Made by a program: the position numbers and the translations under genes. From assembly GCA_905221605.1 (NCBI GenBank), contig CAJNDS010002370.1:1-64000 (forward strand): a DNA stretch of 64,000 nt. Reading direction: 5' to 3'. The notes below the pieces were generated by a model that was not told where the DNA came from, did no database searches, and saw only the letters and a list, made by a program, of their open reading frames with translations. This stretch comes from Symbiodinium natans. Lineage: Eukaryota; Sar; Dinophyceae; Suessiales; Symbiodiniaceae. The first letter of the stretch is position 1. Each line of letters begins with the position of its first letter. This document shows, piece by piece, positions 1 through 12,678 of this stretch.

Positions 1-295
1 ACCCTTAAACCCTTAAACCCTTAAACCCTTAAACCCTTAAACCCTTAAACCCTTAAACCCTTAAACCCTTAAACCCTTAAACCCTTAAACCCTTAAACCC
101 TTAAACCCTTAAACCCTTAAACCTTTAAACCCTTAAACCCTTAAACCCTTAAACCCTTAAACCCTTAAACCCTTAAACCCTTAAACCCTTAAACCCTTAA
201 ACCCTTAAACCCTTAAACCCTTAAACCCTTAAACCCTTAAACCCTTAAACCCTTAAACCCTTAAAACCTTAAACCCTTAAACCCTTAAACCGCCC
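1..295. repeat. Telomere-type array, 8-bp unit CCCTTAAA
   Basis: About 36 near-perfect copies of CCCTTAAA (TTTAAGGG on the other strand) run from the first base, with rare variants such as ACCTTTAAA near 121. The C-rich strand reads 5' to 3' from the left edge, the expected orientation for a left chromosome end. The unit is one base longer than the TTTAGGG repeat known from dinoflagellates and plants. It is either a true terminal array with a variant unit or a subterminal variant array. Confidence 0.85.
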
Positions 296-448
296 TCAAC
301 CGCCCTAAACCGCCCTAAACCCTAAACCCTTAAAACCTTAAACCCTTAAACCCTTAAACCCTTAAACCTTAAACCCTTAAACCCCTAAACCACTAACCCT
401 AACCCTAAAAACCTAAACCCTAACCCTAAGACCTAAACCTAAACCCTA
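296..448. repeat. Degenerate telomere-variant transition zone
   Basis: A mixture of CCGCCCTAAA, CCCTTAAAA, CCCTAACCCTAA and AAGACCTAAA variants separates the 8-bp array from the 16-bp array. Such mosaics are typical of the boundary between terminal and subterminal telomeric repeats. Confidence 0.75.
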
Positions 449-901
449 AACCCTAAACCCTAAAATCCCTAAACCCTAAAATCCCTAAACCCTAAAATCC
501 CTAAACCCTAAAATCCCTAAACCCTAAAATCCCTAAACCCTAAAATCCCTAAACCCTAAAATCCCTAAACCCTAAAATCCCTAAACCCTAAAATCCCTAA
601 ACCCTAAAATCCCTAAACCCTAAAATCCCTAAACTCCCTAAACCCTAAAATCCCTAAACCCTAAAATCCCTAAACCCTAAAATCCCTAAACCCTAAAATC
701 CCTAAACCCTAAAATCCCTAAACCCTAAAATCCCTAAACCCTAAAATCCCTAAACCCTAAAATCCCTAAACCCTAAAATCCCTAAACCCTAAAATCCCTA
801 AACCCTAAAAACCCTAAACTCCCTAAACCCTAAAATCCCTAAACCCTAAAATCCCTAAACCCTAAAATCCCTAAACCCTAAAATCCCTAAACCCTAAAAT
901 C
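449..901. repeat. Telomere-derived array, 16-bp unit CCCTAAACCCTAAAAT
   Basis: About 28 copies of a 16-bp composite unit, made of one canonical CCCTAAA plus CCCTAAAAT. Interruptions with CTCCCTAAA occur near 631 and 819. The canonical 7-mer CCCTAAA is embedded here rather than at the extreme end. The high homogeneity suggests recent amplification. Confidence 0.85.
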
Positions 902-1079
902 CAGTTTTTCATTAGGGTTTTTTGGGGTTTTCGCATTTTGCATTAGGGTTTCGAAGGTGTTTCGTGTTTTGGGATTAGGGTTTTGAAGATTTTTGCATTT
1001 AGGGATTAGGGTTTGGCGTTTTATGGTTTAGGGCTAAACCGGATTCTCCGGAGGGGGGGCTGCGCCCCCCCGCCGGAGA
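902..1079. repeat. Inverted degenerate TTAGGG-like sequence and G/C hairpin
   Basis: From 902 the polarity flips to TTAGGGTTTT-type motifs for about 130 bp. This ends in a strong stem-loop at 1045-1079: a 16-bp arm beginning TCTCCGG and running into GGGGGGGC, a TGC loop, and the complementary arm with one A/G mismatch. Its G7/C7 core also occurs, reverse-complemented, at about 24,051-24,069. Confidence 0.6.
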
Positions 1080-3153
1080 CGCCTCCCCCCCGCTAAAGAA
1101 AACATTTCTTTTCTGCAAAGCAATGCGCGACAAACCCAACACAAGGCTGTGGAGGCGAATGCATCACATGTGAGAACCATTGTTGAACATTTTGTTTCCC
1201 TATTTTCTCAGCAAGAGCTCCGCGCATGTTCTTTGTGGGGATGGTGGTGGCCTGCACTGCACTGCTGAAAGTTGGAACCTAGCCTTATTGGGACTTCGAT
1301 GACCCTGTTCCGCATTGGCTTCTGCTTGCTCCTTCCAGGAACCCAGTATTGCCGGAGCACACAGGGCCAGCTGAACAGCTTCCTTTCGTGCTAGGTTCCC
1401 AGATGACAGATGTTTAACGACAAGTAACTTGGCTCACCACCTTCCGGCAATCATCCAGAAAACCCTTTAAGACCACTGCGATTTCTCCACTTGCATAAGT
1501 TGAAGCACCGCGCGCGCCTCCGTCCACTGTCACAGTATCAGTCTTGCATCTGTGCCCTCTACCATCGCGGCCGTGCCAACGAACAGAATCTGCGTGTTGC
1601 ATCTTCTACCATCTACTGTTTGGCCGTGACAGCTCGACAGCCACTGAATCAAGCTGTTTCTGTTTGGGCATGCTGTTAGCAAGGCTACAGCTCGAGGACA
1701 GTTTTCTTGTGGCAAGCGATCTGCGGCGTGCGTTCGGAGTTCAGGCTCGCTGTCCAGGTCCACCTCAGTGAGCACGCATGGGACTCCCTAACTCGAACTA
1801 TGCACATGAGCTCCAACGTCACACATCTGCTCCAAGCTCATGTTGAAGAGCTACAACTTGCATGCCCATGGCATCGTGGAAACGATCCCATGCAGCTGCG
1901 GGCAGCTCCTGAACTGCTCTTGCGGCTTCTTCCAGCTCGAGTTTCCGATTCGCATGTGGTGGCATGGCCTTCATGCCGCCTCTGGCGGGCTCCAAAAAGG
2001 AATTCCAAGCGAGATGTATTTATTCCCTGGCTTTTCTAGGTCTCCAATGTGAAATCCTTGAAACCTTTCGCCATCATTGATGGGTGATGTTGGGCAGACC
2101 GGCGCAACAAATGCACATCATCTCCAGCTTTGCAGCACAAAAGATTACGCATTTTGCACGCGTTTCCGATCTTTGTTTTGTTTGGACTGGATGTATTGCA
2201 GCTAACGAACGCCAGCACACACCGACAGCCTCCTAACCGATACACCACAGCATGCGATCGAGGCCAATTCTCTCCCTGAACGTCTGAAAGCCAGCTCGAA
2301 CTCAATCAGCTACTCCCAACCAATATACAGCTCTTGGGTGTCTGGCGGCTGCTGCCGCGTTTGCCGCGCTCCTCATCTCGAGCACACAACCAACTCTGTG
2401 GAGTCACTCGACTCAACAGACATCAATGAACTCTCTTTGCTTTTCTAAATGGGTTCACGGCCTTTGAAACTTCATTGTTCTACTCGTCATCGCTTTTAAG
2501 TAGTCCTTCTGCTCTGGAAAGCTCCGTGGTGTGAGCCGCGCAAGCGTCCATAGCCCACCTTCCAGCTCACACTTGTGTGAAGGAATACGTGGGCATGCAG
2601 GAATATGAAGGATTGTCACATAGCTGGCACAATTGGGTTCGAAGGCCAAACCGAAGTTGAAGGGCATGCCCCACCGAAGGTCCATGCGGAGCACAGCGGG
2701 CGTCGAGATCTTGGGTGAAGCATCCCCTTTCGATTCGGAGGGTCCTCCCCTAAACTTCGCAAAGCCCTGAACCACACTCAACTCACCTATGCCCGAACAA
2801 GGCCTCCAAACCCTAAGAAGATCTCCAAATTGAACAACACTGTAAAAAGAACACCCAGCCCGCCTTCCGAAGCCCTGATTCCCCAAAATGCTCTAAACCC
2901 GTACTTAACTTTCATAAGCCCGAGAACCACAAACCGCACAAAACCTAAATAAACCCTCCGAAGCCGAACAACAGCAACAACAGTGCCAACAGCAGCAACA
3001 GCAGCAACAGCCACAACACCAACAGCACAGCAACCAACCACAGCAACCACAACAAGAAAAACGCAAGAATACTTACAGTAGCTGTGACAAAACAAGGACA
3101 TCCAGAACCAGAGCAAGAAGAACAATAACAATGATACTGCAGCAGCAGCTGCT

Positions 3154-3189
<36 letters not shown>

Positions 3190-4330
3190 AAAAGCATGCA
3201 TCAGCAACCACAACAGCGACCGCAACCACAATGACCACAACGACGACGGTGACAATGTCCCAAAAACAGACAACTTATTTGTCTCAAGTCCCTGTGCAAG
3301 TTCTATGAACCTGAAGCCTCGAGCCGAACACTCCGTCTGTCGTGCGGACTTTATTGCCCAGCCCACACGCCAGTCGAGACGATGGCAGATGCTTCACGCC
3401 TGCATAGCACACTCTTAACTGCAACTCGCACTGCTCATTGAGCCTCAAGACAAGGACGCCCACTCTGCAGGTAAATCTCCCCATGTCCAGCCTTGCTTTT
3501 CGCATCCCGCCAGGCTTGCCTCTGGCAGTCCCTGCCACAGAAAAACACCTCAGACTCAAGTGCACGTCGTTTACGAGTACCGATGAGAGCCCGATATGGA
3601 GTGCCAATGTCCATTATCAAGCTCGGAAAGGGCCTTCGCCCGACTTTGAACTGCAACCAAGCGAATGCAACCAAATGGAATGAGACGTTTACAGATGGGC
3701 GTGGAGACTGTCCGGCCGGCCGCCAACTGGTCAACCAGATCAACCCAAAGCGATGCTATATTCAGTGATGAAACCTTTCTAGAGGATCAGGAAGCACACA
3801 GTGCCAGAACCGCAGAACACTACCTCTGACAACACCATGTCGCTTGAAGCCTGCAGAAGGCAACGAATCTACTAGGACACGATGGCGCCACAAAATTCAA
3901 TGCGGCTGCTGAGCTCCAAGCGTCTTGCTCCTTAGACTTGGACCAGGCCCAATTTGAACATCGAAGCCTCTCCATGTCATCAACACCAGGTGCTCGATAC
4001 AGAGCATGAGTTGCTGGCTGACTGATGGCATGAACGACAAAAGCCCCGGGCAAGTGTGTGCCCTTCACATTGCAGTGCCAGCACCTCACGGTCGTATTGG
4101 TACATTCTTTGTTTGCAAGGTGTTCTCATACTGCTCTTCGACTGCCTTGCTTCTGCATTCGGCTCGTCCAGGGCTGGCATTCCAGCGCGCACAACTCCGA
4201 AAACGACTCCGGTGGTGCTGAACCTTAGGGACAAGGATTCTGCAAGATGGTCAAAAGCCTCATGCCACACCGTATCTTCAAAACCAGAAATGATCCAGAT
4301 GTCGTGAACAAACAGTGTCGACTTGCAAAC
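1080..4330. other. Subtelomeric DNA with no recognisable gene; CAG/CAA-rich patch
   Basis: Open frames here are short and overlap on both strands without conserved motifs. A CAA/CAG-rich stretch spans about 2,965-3,190 and ends in an uninterrupted CAG run. Frames through it give polyQ, polyA or polyL and look like translation artefacts. Small exons of an intron-rich gene could be hidden here. Confidence 0.5.
3138..3188. repeat. (CAG)n microsatellite
   Basis: About 16 CAG triplets with one internal inversion (CAGCTGCTG near its start), so the left part can fold on itself. A plus-strand frame gives polyglutamine and minus-strand frames give polyalanine or polyleucine. No surrounding frame has protein-like features. 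Confidence 0.9.
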
Positions 4331-4331
4331 C

Positions 4332-4547
4332 CTCCATGATGTCCAAAGTTGCAGGCTGCTTGGCGGTTGTCCAGGCAGATTTGAAATCATCCCATTCGTC
4401 AATCTGCAGTCCGTTCAACTCGATGATGCGGTCACCTTCAAAGCCGTGTTCCCAGCATCCGCGTGGGTGCTTTGACGTCACCCGGCTTTGCGCCCTCCGA
4501 CCTAGTTGCCAGCCAGCTTTTTCGCTTTGTTGTTCTACGGACACCTT
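4332..4547 (-). CDS. PDZ-like domain exon candidate
   Basis: A minus-strand open stretch contains the segment GFEGDRIIELNGLQIDEW, followed by FKSAW and a hydrophobic LDIME strand. This resembles the GD-x-I-x-x-(I/V)-N-G core and the following helix and strand of PDZ domains, which bind C-terminal peptides of partner proteins. Upstream in the same frame, VSVEQQSEKAGWQLG could be the first PDZ strand. The exon limits, start and stop of the gene are not visible. Flanking frames on the same strand (3,980-4,278) could hold further exons, but nothing in them is recognisable. The GD and NG residues are in the right spacing but the similarity is short, so chance cannot be excluded. Confidence 0.35.
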
Positions 4548-4549
4548 GC

Positions 4550-7500
4550 AACGCAGCATGTCCACAATGAAAGCACGCATGAAGATTCACTGCAAGCTTT
4601 ATTATGGTGCTGGCCATGCGCGCCGCGTCCATACAAAATGCCTGAAAGGCTGCGTCTGAGATGCGGACGACCACCAAGCCTGTCAGCGCAGCACTACTGA
4701 ATAACTACTTAGTTAACACTAGATGGTGCAAGGATGGAAGGGCTGACCACCGATGTCTTCATCAGCATCGTCCAGCCCTGACGCAACCACTCATGACATC
4801 CTCACCAGCTGCCATGGCCATTGTGACCTAGTCCCAACGTTCCATCCGGGAGCGTTTCCTTCAGGTGAATTCGAACCTGGGCACAGACCAGAAGTCAAAC
4901 AAGGATCCAAGGATCCTGAATTCACGGATCATGCAGAATCATGCATGATCATGCTGGCCTACGTATGTTGGCCACATCGAGGAAGGACCAGGATATTCGG
5001 GAAATTAAGTCTGACCAAGTACGATGCGTTTGGCTTCTCCGGCCGTCTAGATAATCTTCGGCTCTTCTTGCGCTTGGCGCGCAGCAACCGCTGAACCTGG
5101 TCCGGCAAAGGCAGGCGAGACACCTACAAGATTTTATCAGCTAGCAAAGGTCTGAGATGAGGGCCGGTGTGAGTGTGCTGATGTCAGCGTCACAGAGACC
5201 TGGTCAATCGCCAGCTAAGTAGACGAGGTGCCCGCAGCCTGGATACTCTTGAGCACGCCAGTACAGAGTGCCTTCTGGATCATCGGCATCTTCATCCTGT
5301 GAGGCCACGCAATGAATAGCTGCAGATCTGGAATGTCGCAAGCTCGGACAGTCCTGTTTCTCTTCACCACTGTCGGGCTCGGAATCAACAGCAGCTGGAC
5401 ATGCCTCGGCAGACTGTGCATTGTAAAACTGGTGCCCTCGCTCCCTCGACATTGGATGTCAAACCTCACGGAGTACACGATCTTCTGGAAGAACATCCTA
5501 CATCCGCAGCAATGTGGCCGTCAAGCATCCAGTTGCCGTTTCAACTTTCTTATCGTAGCCATGTCAGAACACGAAGTCCTTGTGGTCTTTGAACATTTTT
5601 CGGAAGGGGTTCTCATCGTCACTGTGCCAGATCCTTAGGCAAAACCGAGGCAATGGGGCTGCACCGCAGAATTTCAGCGCTTGCAGGAATGCAGTGGACT
5701 TGAAGGGAAACGTAACTTGACATCGCTTAGCATTCATCAAAAGGATTGCTCCGAGCGCAAGCCTGGCTTGCCAAACACCGCTCAAGGCCCAACTTGAACC
5801 ATTTCCCAAAAACAATATGCGCTAAGCCCGGCAAGCCTTCAGGGCTTAAGGCATAATGGCTCTACTATATACAAGTAGGATGGCCGGACATGTTAGGCAG
5901 CAAGTCCAAGAACGCATCTGCCAAGAGCATTGCTGGCACACAGTTAGTTGCACACACACACACTCACACACTCACCACGAAACTGACACACAGGGTCCCT
6001 TGTTGACTTGTAAGAAACTTGGGCTACAGTCCCTGCTTTGCACACACACACACGCACGCACTGCAGACTGATGCACCCGGCCCACAAACAAACGCAGACA
6101 CCCCTGTACCCTGCCAGTGTCATACATGCTGAAGGCCTGACTGTGAGTTGGAGCTACATTGCCTTTCTGCTATGAATTGATCACTTTCACTTGACAGAGT
6201 CATCACATCCACACAAGTTACTTCAAGAGAGCTCATATGAGCTCATGACCCTTTGAGGCAGCAGCTCGCGGCAGCAGTCAATGCCCTCTTGCCACTTCGT
6301 GGTTGACGTCGCCAATGCCAAGGCCTGAAACAGTGCGACACAGTGCAATGGCCGGTCATGGCATGTTATGACTTATTAAGCATGATTCCGGGGGGGGGGG
6401 GGGGAACACGACACTGCCAGGAATCGTTTGCGACCAGGAACCAAACAATACTGTAGGGCCACCTGGAAAGACCTGAGTTTTGCAACTTGCATGTCCCTGC
6501 TCGAGACCTCTGATACTCACCGAGTGGCAACGAAGAGACTGCTTACTTAGCATTGGTCCCTCCACTCCTTCCTTCTGGCGCCTTCCTTCCTTCTGGCGCC
6601 TTCTGATGTGCACGCTTGCGTTCGAGCTGGAACTGAACATTCTGGGGCAAGGAGTGGGGAGGTAATGTTGGCACTGTGAGACTCGGGCAAGGGTGTACAG
6701 TAGCTTCAAGGTGCAACTGACATGCAACATACTTGTCCCAACGGCAGTCAAGGGGTGTTGCAAGCATCCGATGACCATGTCTCGCTTACACCTCCGCCGT
6801 TGCAAAAATTTCCTTGGGGACCCCTAAACAGCATGGCAACCATTGGAACGTGGCTCCTTCCAATCATGTCTGGGAGATGGAATGATAACACTTGTGGTAT
6901 TTCGCAATCACTTTACCCGCCCATCATTTTCGTAGGAAGCAGCGGTATCCGATTTCCACTGTACTCCCTGAAAGCAAATGCAGCTACAAGGAAGATGAGA
7001 GCGTTACCTTGTTTACATTATTCCCTGCGAAGTGGTCGTTTGTGTTTCAAGAGGAATCAAGGCCTCAACTCCAGAGCTTGCGATCGCATGTGATAGCTGA
7101 CAGCATGGCAGCAGGATTGTACCTTCTTTTGATCACGAGTACGTTCATCCTGCCAGCGCTCCAGGCCTGAGAAATCGATGTCTTCATGGCTGCGCCTTTG
7201 CTCTGAGTCCAGACCGAGAGGCATTGAAAGAGTGTATCTTCAAGGCTTCTGATGTAGCGAGCAGCCTTCAGACATGGAACCCGCTCTGTAGGATTCCAGC
7301 GCTACACTGCCACACATGCCACACGACTGCAAATTGTTGCAAGTCATGAGCGCCCAACGACGTCGTAGCTGGCTTTGGAAACACTCCTTGCCAGCAGCCT
7401 CGGATTGCAGCCAGCTCGAGCGTGAACTTTGCCATCAGGCCGGGCACCGAACTGCAATACCTTCTTCATGAAAGTTTTGATCCGTGTTGTGTATATGGAG

Positions 7501-7590
7501 CCAGCCGTTTCTCCTGCGGCTGACACATGCAACAGTCTCAGCCTCCATGGACGTCCCTCGAATCGCAAATCAATGTTTGCGAATACACCG
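4550..7590. other. No recognisable gene; microsatellites
   Basis: Only short frames without conserved motifs. CA repeats lie at 5951-5975 and 6041-6060, a run of about 15 G at 6390-6404, and a small direct duplication CCTTCTGGCGCC at 6570-6601. A minus-strand frame around 5564-5815 (ending DENPFRKMFKDHKDF) is compositionally protein-like but not recognised. Confidence 0.5.
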
Positions 7591-7593
7591 GCC

Positions 7594-7677
7594 TCGTCCG
7601 AAGTCGATCATTAAAGGCTCGCCACTCTCTCGATCAATGATTATGTTCTGAATGGGGTCCACGATCATCACGTCATG
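7594..7677 (-). CDS. Kinase-like exon fragment (DP..N...IDFG)
   Basis: A minus-strand exon candidate reads DPIQNIIID followed by EPLMIDFG. The order of an Asp-Pro, an Asn and a downstream IDFG matches the catalytic loop and metal-binding DFG of atypical kinases. ABC1/UbiB kinases (DPHPGN then DFG) and PI3K/PIKK kinases (D..N then HIDFG) both fit in part. Immediately after IDFGR a GC splice donor (G|GCCGG) is possible, in keeping with other introns in this window. No other kinase motif could be joined to it, so this may be one small exon or a pseudogene remnant. Confidence 0.3.
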
Positions 7678-7679
7678 CC

Positions 7680-10600
7680 TGCAAGAACACTGGAACTTGC
7701 GGGACCTTGCAGGCGGACCGACCGCCGTCACCGTGGTACTACAACGAACTGAATGCATTCGACCAAGCGGAAGGAAACTGGAGTCCTAATCAACGCCACC
7801 ATCATCTGAACAATCTTCTGTGCCTCAGTCCCAATCAGCGCAAGCATGTTGAGAGTTGTGTTCAACAGTGCCGCACTAGATCTGCTCCACACTTTGGCAT
7901 GCGGCGGAAGTCATATTAAGGTTTCCACTGATTGGCGAGATCTGGAGAAGTCAGACCTGTGGTACAAGTATATATTTCACGAAAGCCGCGCGACATCAGG
8001 TAGAACTCCGGGCTAAGGAATAAATGCCCTCGCACCGGTCTCCTGCCGCTTCTAGAGTGTGTGTGTCCATGTCACTGTTGTCGGTGCTTCTTCCTTATCG
8101 CTTTACAAAATCTGAGCTAGCATGCTGTTTGGCGTCATTAGCGGCCTTAAAAGAAAGAACAAGCAAGTGCTGGGCCCTAAATCTTCAACGTGCCAAGTGG
8201 TTTAGACGAAGCCGCAAAGCCCAAGCTTGCCGACACTTTCAAGCATCACAGGCAAAGTGCTTACAAATGTTGCAAAGTGCTACCATCATGCCTTATTGAG
8301 GCCACGACCATCCTTTCCGGACCAGATCCACTCTGTCCACCTGCCACAGAAGTGGCAGCGACCGCAGCTCGTGAGCGAAAAACGCGCTGACATGCCACAT
8401 GGAAACTGGCCATATGTGAGGGGTGAGGGGCCAACAAAACACAGTGCCTTGTTCGACGATCCCCTTATGGGATGATCCGCACAGTGGACTAAACACCTTC
8501 CTTATCGGGCAAAAAGGCAGGTCACCTCCTGGAGCTGGTCCCCTCGCAATCAATCCCAGGCCCACAGAACAAGCCATCCCAACCCTGCTGCATGTCTCAC
8601 CGGCATCCCATCGCCCCCCTCGATCCCCTTCGAGCTGCTGTAGGCTAGATGGTGGCTCGAAGCGCACACGCCGGGGTTAAATGGGTGCGCAGGTATCTTA
8701 TGCCGTTCCGTTTGGAGGGGAACCCAGCCACGTCCTCAAACCCAACTTGGAATGCTTTTGTTCTTGTGTCACCCTTCCTCGAGATGGCAAAAGTGGATGG
8801 CTAAAGTGGTGGAAATTTTGCTGAGCGACTTCTGAAACTGGAGAATCTATGGTATCTATGGTGGGCTGATGCGCGCTTGAGACAGCTGAAGCTTAACTGC
8901 GTCGTGCTCGGGAGTGGCTCTCGCAATCAGAGTTTGCGAATGTGCCCATCCTATCGCTCTGCCGGCAAGGCCGGGCCAGTGCGTTTTTCCCAATGTGCCG
9001 TTGTAGGCCAGATGTGAAACATTCATTCTCTGCGAGCACATCCCGAACAGATCCTTTGGCACTTGAGCCCAAAAAAACACACATCATGTGCTCAACATGC
9101 CTACTGGGACCTAGCATGGACGGAACTGGAGGCACTTTCTTTAGGCAAAGAAGGGGTCCTGTGCCGGAGGGAGAAGCCTTTTCGACAGACAGGGTAGTTT
9201 GCTCAAGATATCTTCGTGAAATCGAAAGCATGCAACTGCTTTCGTAGGACATACTGTAACCGCACTGTATCCCTGGCAGAGCGGAGTGTGCGGGTTCGAG
9301 ATATCTCCAGGCAGGCACCCACTGAAAGAGTCTGTCAAACAAGTAAGAACGCATCTTAGAATGTCACCTTATGGGGAAGGCATCTCTTGAAGTGCTTGCA
9401 GTTCTGAACTTTCAAGATGTAGTATATAATCTGATGAATCTTAGCCGCAGGAGAGAAGGCATCTGCCATTTCAGCCGTTGACGTGAATTGGTTGTCAACT
9501 CCGCTTGACTCGACATGAGTCTGAGCAGTACAACAATTACAAAGACAACGCCGCCTGAGGCCATGCGTCATTCTTGCGCGTAAATTTTTGTGCCTGGTTG
9601 AAACTGTGATTCAGCCAGTGTACATGGCAGTCCGGTCCCTAATTCGCCTCGGCCTCCGGCGAGAAGCGTCCAGAAATTCCAGAACAAGCAGACCCTTCCC
9701 CCCATCCACCCCCCAAGCCCTACAAAACCCCAGCAGATCGCTTGGCCAACCGATGGTGTGGGGGGTCCTGCTTGTCGGTGGGGGCGCCTAAAAAATGCCA
9801 GAAACCGCGAAAACCTGCCCATGACACCCCTGAAACCTTCCTTGGAACCCGCCCTGGGACCCCTGTAGGACTCCCCTGGGACCTCCTGAAACTGGACACT
9901 CTTTTAGGACGTCCGGAACCCTGAATTCCCTCAAAACCCCCTGGACCCTCCTCAACCCCCTGAACTTCCTGAACTTCCTGAACCCCCACACCCGCAGGCG
10001 TGGGCCGGCCCGTCTGCCGAAGCAGCGCGGGCAAGTGTTTACAAGTACATGATGCACGATGTCCAAGGAGCTAGTGTTTGTTTGTGACAAGAGAAGCTCA
10101 ACTGGGGAGTATGTGGCATGCGTTTACTTGCAAAAGCTTGGACATAAACTTCAACGCTTCATCACGATTCACTACGAGTCTTGGCAGTGCCTGGCTCACA
10201 CCGTCACACTGGTTGTTGGGGATCAACGCTTCGGGGATGTATGGCCAGCTTACAATGAACCTCAGGGGCTACGCACTGACTAGTGGGCAACATGATGCAA
10301 CATGTGAGCATGCTCGGTAAGGCCAGCGCTCGTTGTCAGGTCCCACCTCCACGAGCTTCTGAACATTTGGAAGTCTCCTCAAGAATGGTCAGGCCGGAAC
10401 GTACTGACTTGCCGTGCTCGCTGCACACACAAGTGGTATCCAACTTTCATGCCAAGATCAGGACAGCTGGGAGACCAAACTTAAGCACTTGGCCTCTCAA
10501 CAGGGTGTGCAGCTCAGGATGATGATATCTGATGATATCTGTGTCCGCCTCCGTCTGAAACGCCATTGGAACTGTTATCCGCTTCCTGCGCTCAACACGT

Positions 10601-11617
10601 TTGTGCACATGTTATGGCCTGCTATGGTGGCCCTTCTAGTGCTTTCGCTTGAGTTATTGAGGACAGCACTTTTTTGCAGGCACAGGATGCTGCATCCTGG
10701 CAGGAGGGGATGAACTCGGACGAATCGGATGCCGGCACGTTTTACTGACACACAACATCACTCTTTAAGCCCAACAAAAACTGTGGACGCGAAAAAGGAG
10801 AAACAACATGCACAAGGCTTTCACAGTATGGCACTCAGTTCAACTCTGCCCAAGCTGCTTCAGGATCATCAAGTCTGAGCCTCGCAAAGCATTCGTTCAG
10901 TGCAAAAGGTTCGTATAAGCATCATAGTCAGCATGTCGTACAACTAATTTGCCACGTAGGAAGTTCTCTTATCGAGGGTCCCGTCCTTACAAGAATCTTT
11001 GCCGTAAAATGCTGTTTTCCGATGGAAATAACAATCCTTCGCCCGCGGAGCTTCCACAAACTTTCTGGCACTAAATCGGATCGCACGGCAGTCCTGCTTC
11101 CGTGCCCGCTTCCGCGGAGGATTTTCGCTTCACGAGTGGAATAGCTGAGCTCAAAGGACCCCAATGAACTGCCCTCTAAGTAGGGCCAAAGAAGGACCTG
11201 GTGAATCCGCTCAGGCCACGAGGCCGGGATTGTCTCAGACTCCCACTAATTCCCCACCACACCCAAAGCCACCCGAAGACCCATTGTGACAAACCACATT
11301 AAAATCTGTTCCACACTGTTTTCGCTTGCGTTCTCTGACCGACAGCGGGCACTTGGCAAGGCGACTGGTGCTTTTGTCATCCAGTCTTTGGACAGTTCTG
11401 TAGGATGCCCCGGGACAACCCGTCCCCGTCCTTGTCCTACTTTTAAGCCGACTTATGCCCCCTCTACGAAAAGCTTACACGGCTGATGAAGGTCGTTGCA
11501 AGATTTTTCCTCGAACTTCCGGAGACCCCAACTGACCTTTCGATCATCAGCTTTTGTAGATCAGCAACTGCTTGGCTGGCTGCACAAGCTGAAAGTCTGT
11601 GCATGTACTGCCGCAAC
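7680..11617. other. No recognisable gene
   Basis: Overlapping short frames on both strands. A stretch at about 9,800-10,000 is rich in CCTGGGACC, CCTGAACTTCC and similar imperfect repeats, and it creates low-complexity G/V-rich minus-strand frames (9568-10090). No domain, RNA gene or transposon end could be supported. Confidence 0.45.
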
Positions 11618-12394
11618 TCACGACCACTGGCAAACCAATGCAAAAGACACGCCATTCATCATCCAACTAAGTGGGGCGCTGCGTTCTGGGTCTGCCACGA
11701 GGTTTTCATAGGCTTGGTGGATTCTTCTGAACTCCATGACTGCCTCAATTGCATGCTGACTGCAAGCCTTGCTTCGGTCTCCCGTCGCACATTAACAACT
11801 TCAGAAAATTTTCGGTGCGTTCAGGATGATACCATGAACCTGTGATGAACGTACGGTTAAATTAACTTCGATGTACCTGGTCGTGATCCTCTTCCTTTAC
11901 TTTGTCGGGATGCCATCGTCTTGCAAGCCTGTCCGTCACATAAAGTTGGCTAGGGACAAGTGGAAGTCGCTGCAAGGGCACTTGCTGGCACCTCCGATAA
12001 GCTTTGGCTATTACCATGCGATCAGATCCTCGTGGAACGTCCAGCACCACGTACGGATCTTCCTCCTCCAAATGGGTGGCCTGGTGACGTCATCAATGAA
12101 ACTTCGTCGCGCACAGCCATCACGCACCTTTGAAGAATCCACCATTCGCAGGACCCTGAAGACCAAGCCGTAGTCCCCAGACGCCACATAACGAACCTGC
12201 CAGGCCACCGCCAAGCATTGATTGTTCTTGTCGACATGTTGCAGCAGGATGGATGGCGGATGCCTCAATGTATTGGTACATTGAGTCAGCTGCAGAGGTC
12301 CATATTCGACCGCCGGGTCTGACGCGACCTTGCAAAACACGTTGAACAAAAAGCAGGCCATGCCTACGATGGCGCAGCAGAGGTCAGCACTCAC
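11618..12394 (-). CDS. Small membrane-anchored J-domain (DnaJ/Hsp40) protein
   Basis: Four exons on the minus strand give a compact protein of roughly 110 residues. Exon 1 (12329-12394) starts MSADLCCAIVGMACFLFNVF, a hydrophobic signal anchor. Exon 2 (11992-12080) has DPYVVLDVPRGSD and the helix ending AYRR. Exon 3 (11877-11928) has LARRWHPDK with the invariant HPD that stimulates Hsp70 ATPase. Exon 4 (11618-11755) has the helix FRRIHQAYENLVADPER and stops after VCQWS. The three introns (12081-12328, 11929-11991, 11756-11876) are GT-AG and keep frame. Family knowledge says J-domains recruit and activate Hsp70. A membrane location, perhaps in the ER or an organelle, is inferred only from the N-terminus. 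The last exon could instead splice onward near 11,620. Exons 2-4 are secure; exon 1 is the weakest call. Confidence 0.72.
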
Positions 12395-12678
12395 GTATCG
12401 AAGCTGCAGCTGAAATTTGGTACTGCCTCATGTGCAGAGCGGAAACGCTGTCTTCCTGCATGACTGGTGATTGGAACAAAGGCGGGCTATGCAGGATGCA
12501 AACACCAAAAGTCGGCTCCACGCGGATAACCGCCGAACCTTTTCCGGACTTGCTATCAAGCAACGAGTATCAAGAGCCCAATAAGTTCCAAATAGCTGTA
12601 CACTGTACAGTCCAAGACAAAAAGTTGTTTTACTTCGAACATCCTTTTCCACCCTCTCTGGGCAGAGATACTTTGTGG

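Noticed and set aside
3435..3743. MYND-like zinc-finger half (FFCGRDCQRQAW) on the minus strand
   Set aside because: Only one Cys pair and the Trp are present; the first Cys cluster and the final His/Cys are missing.
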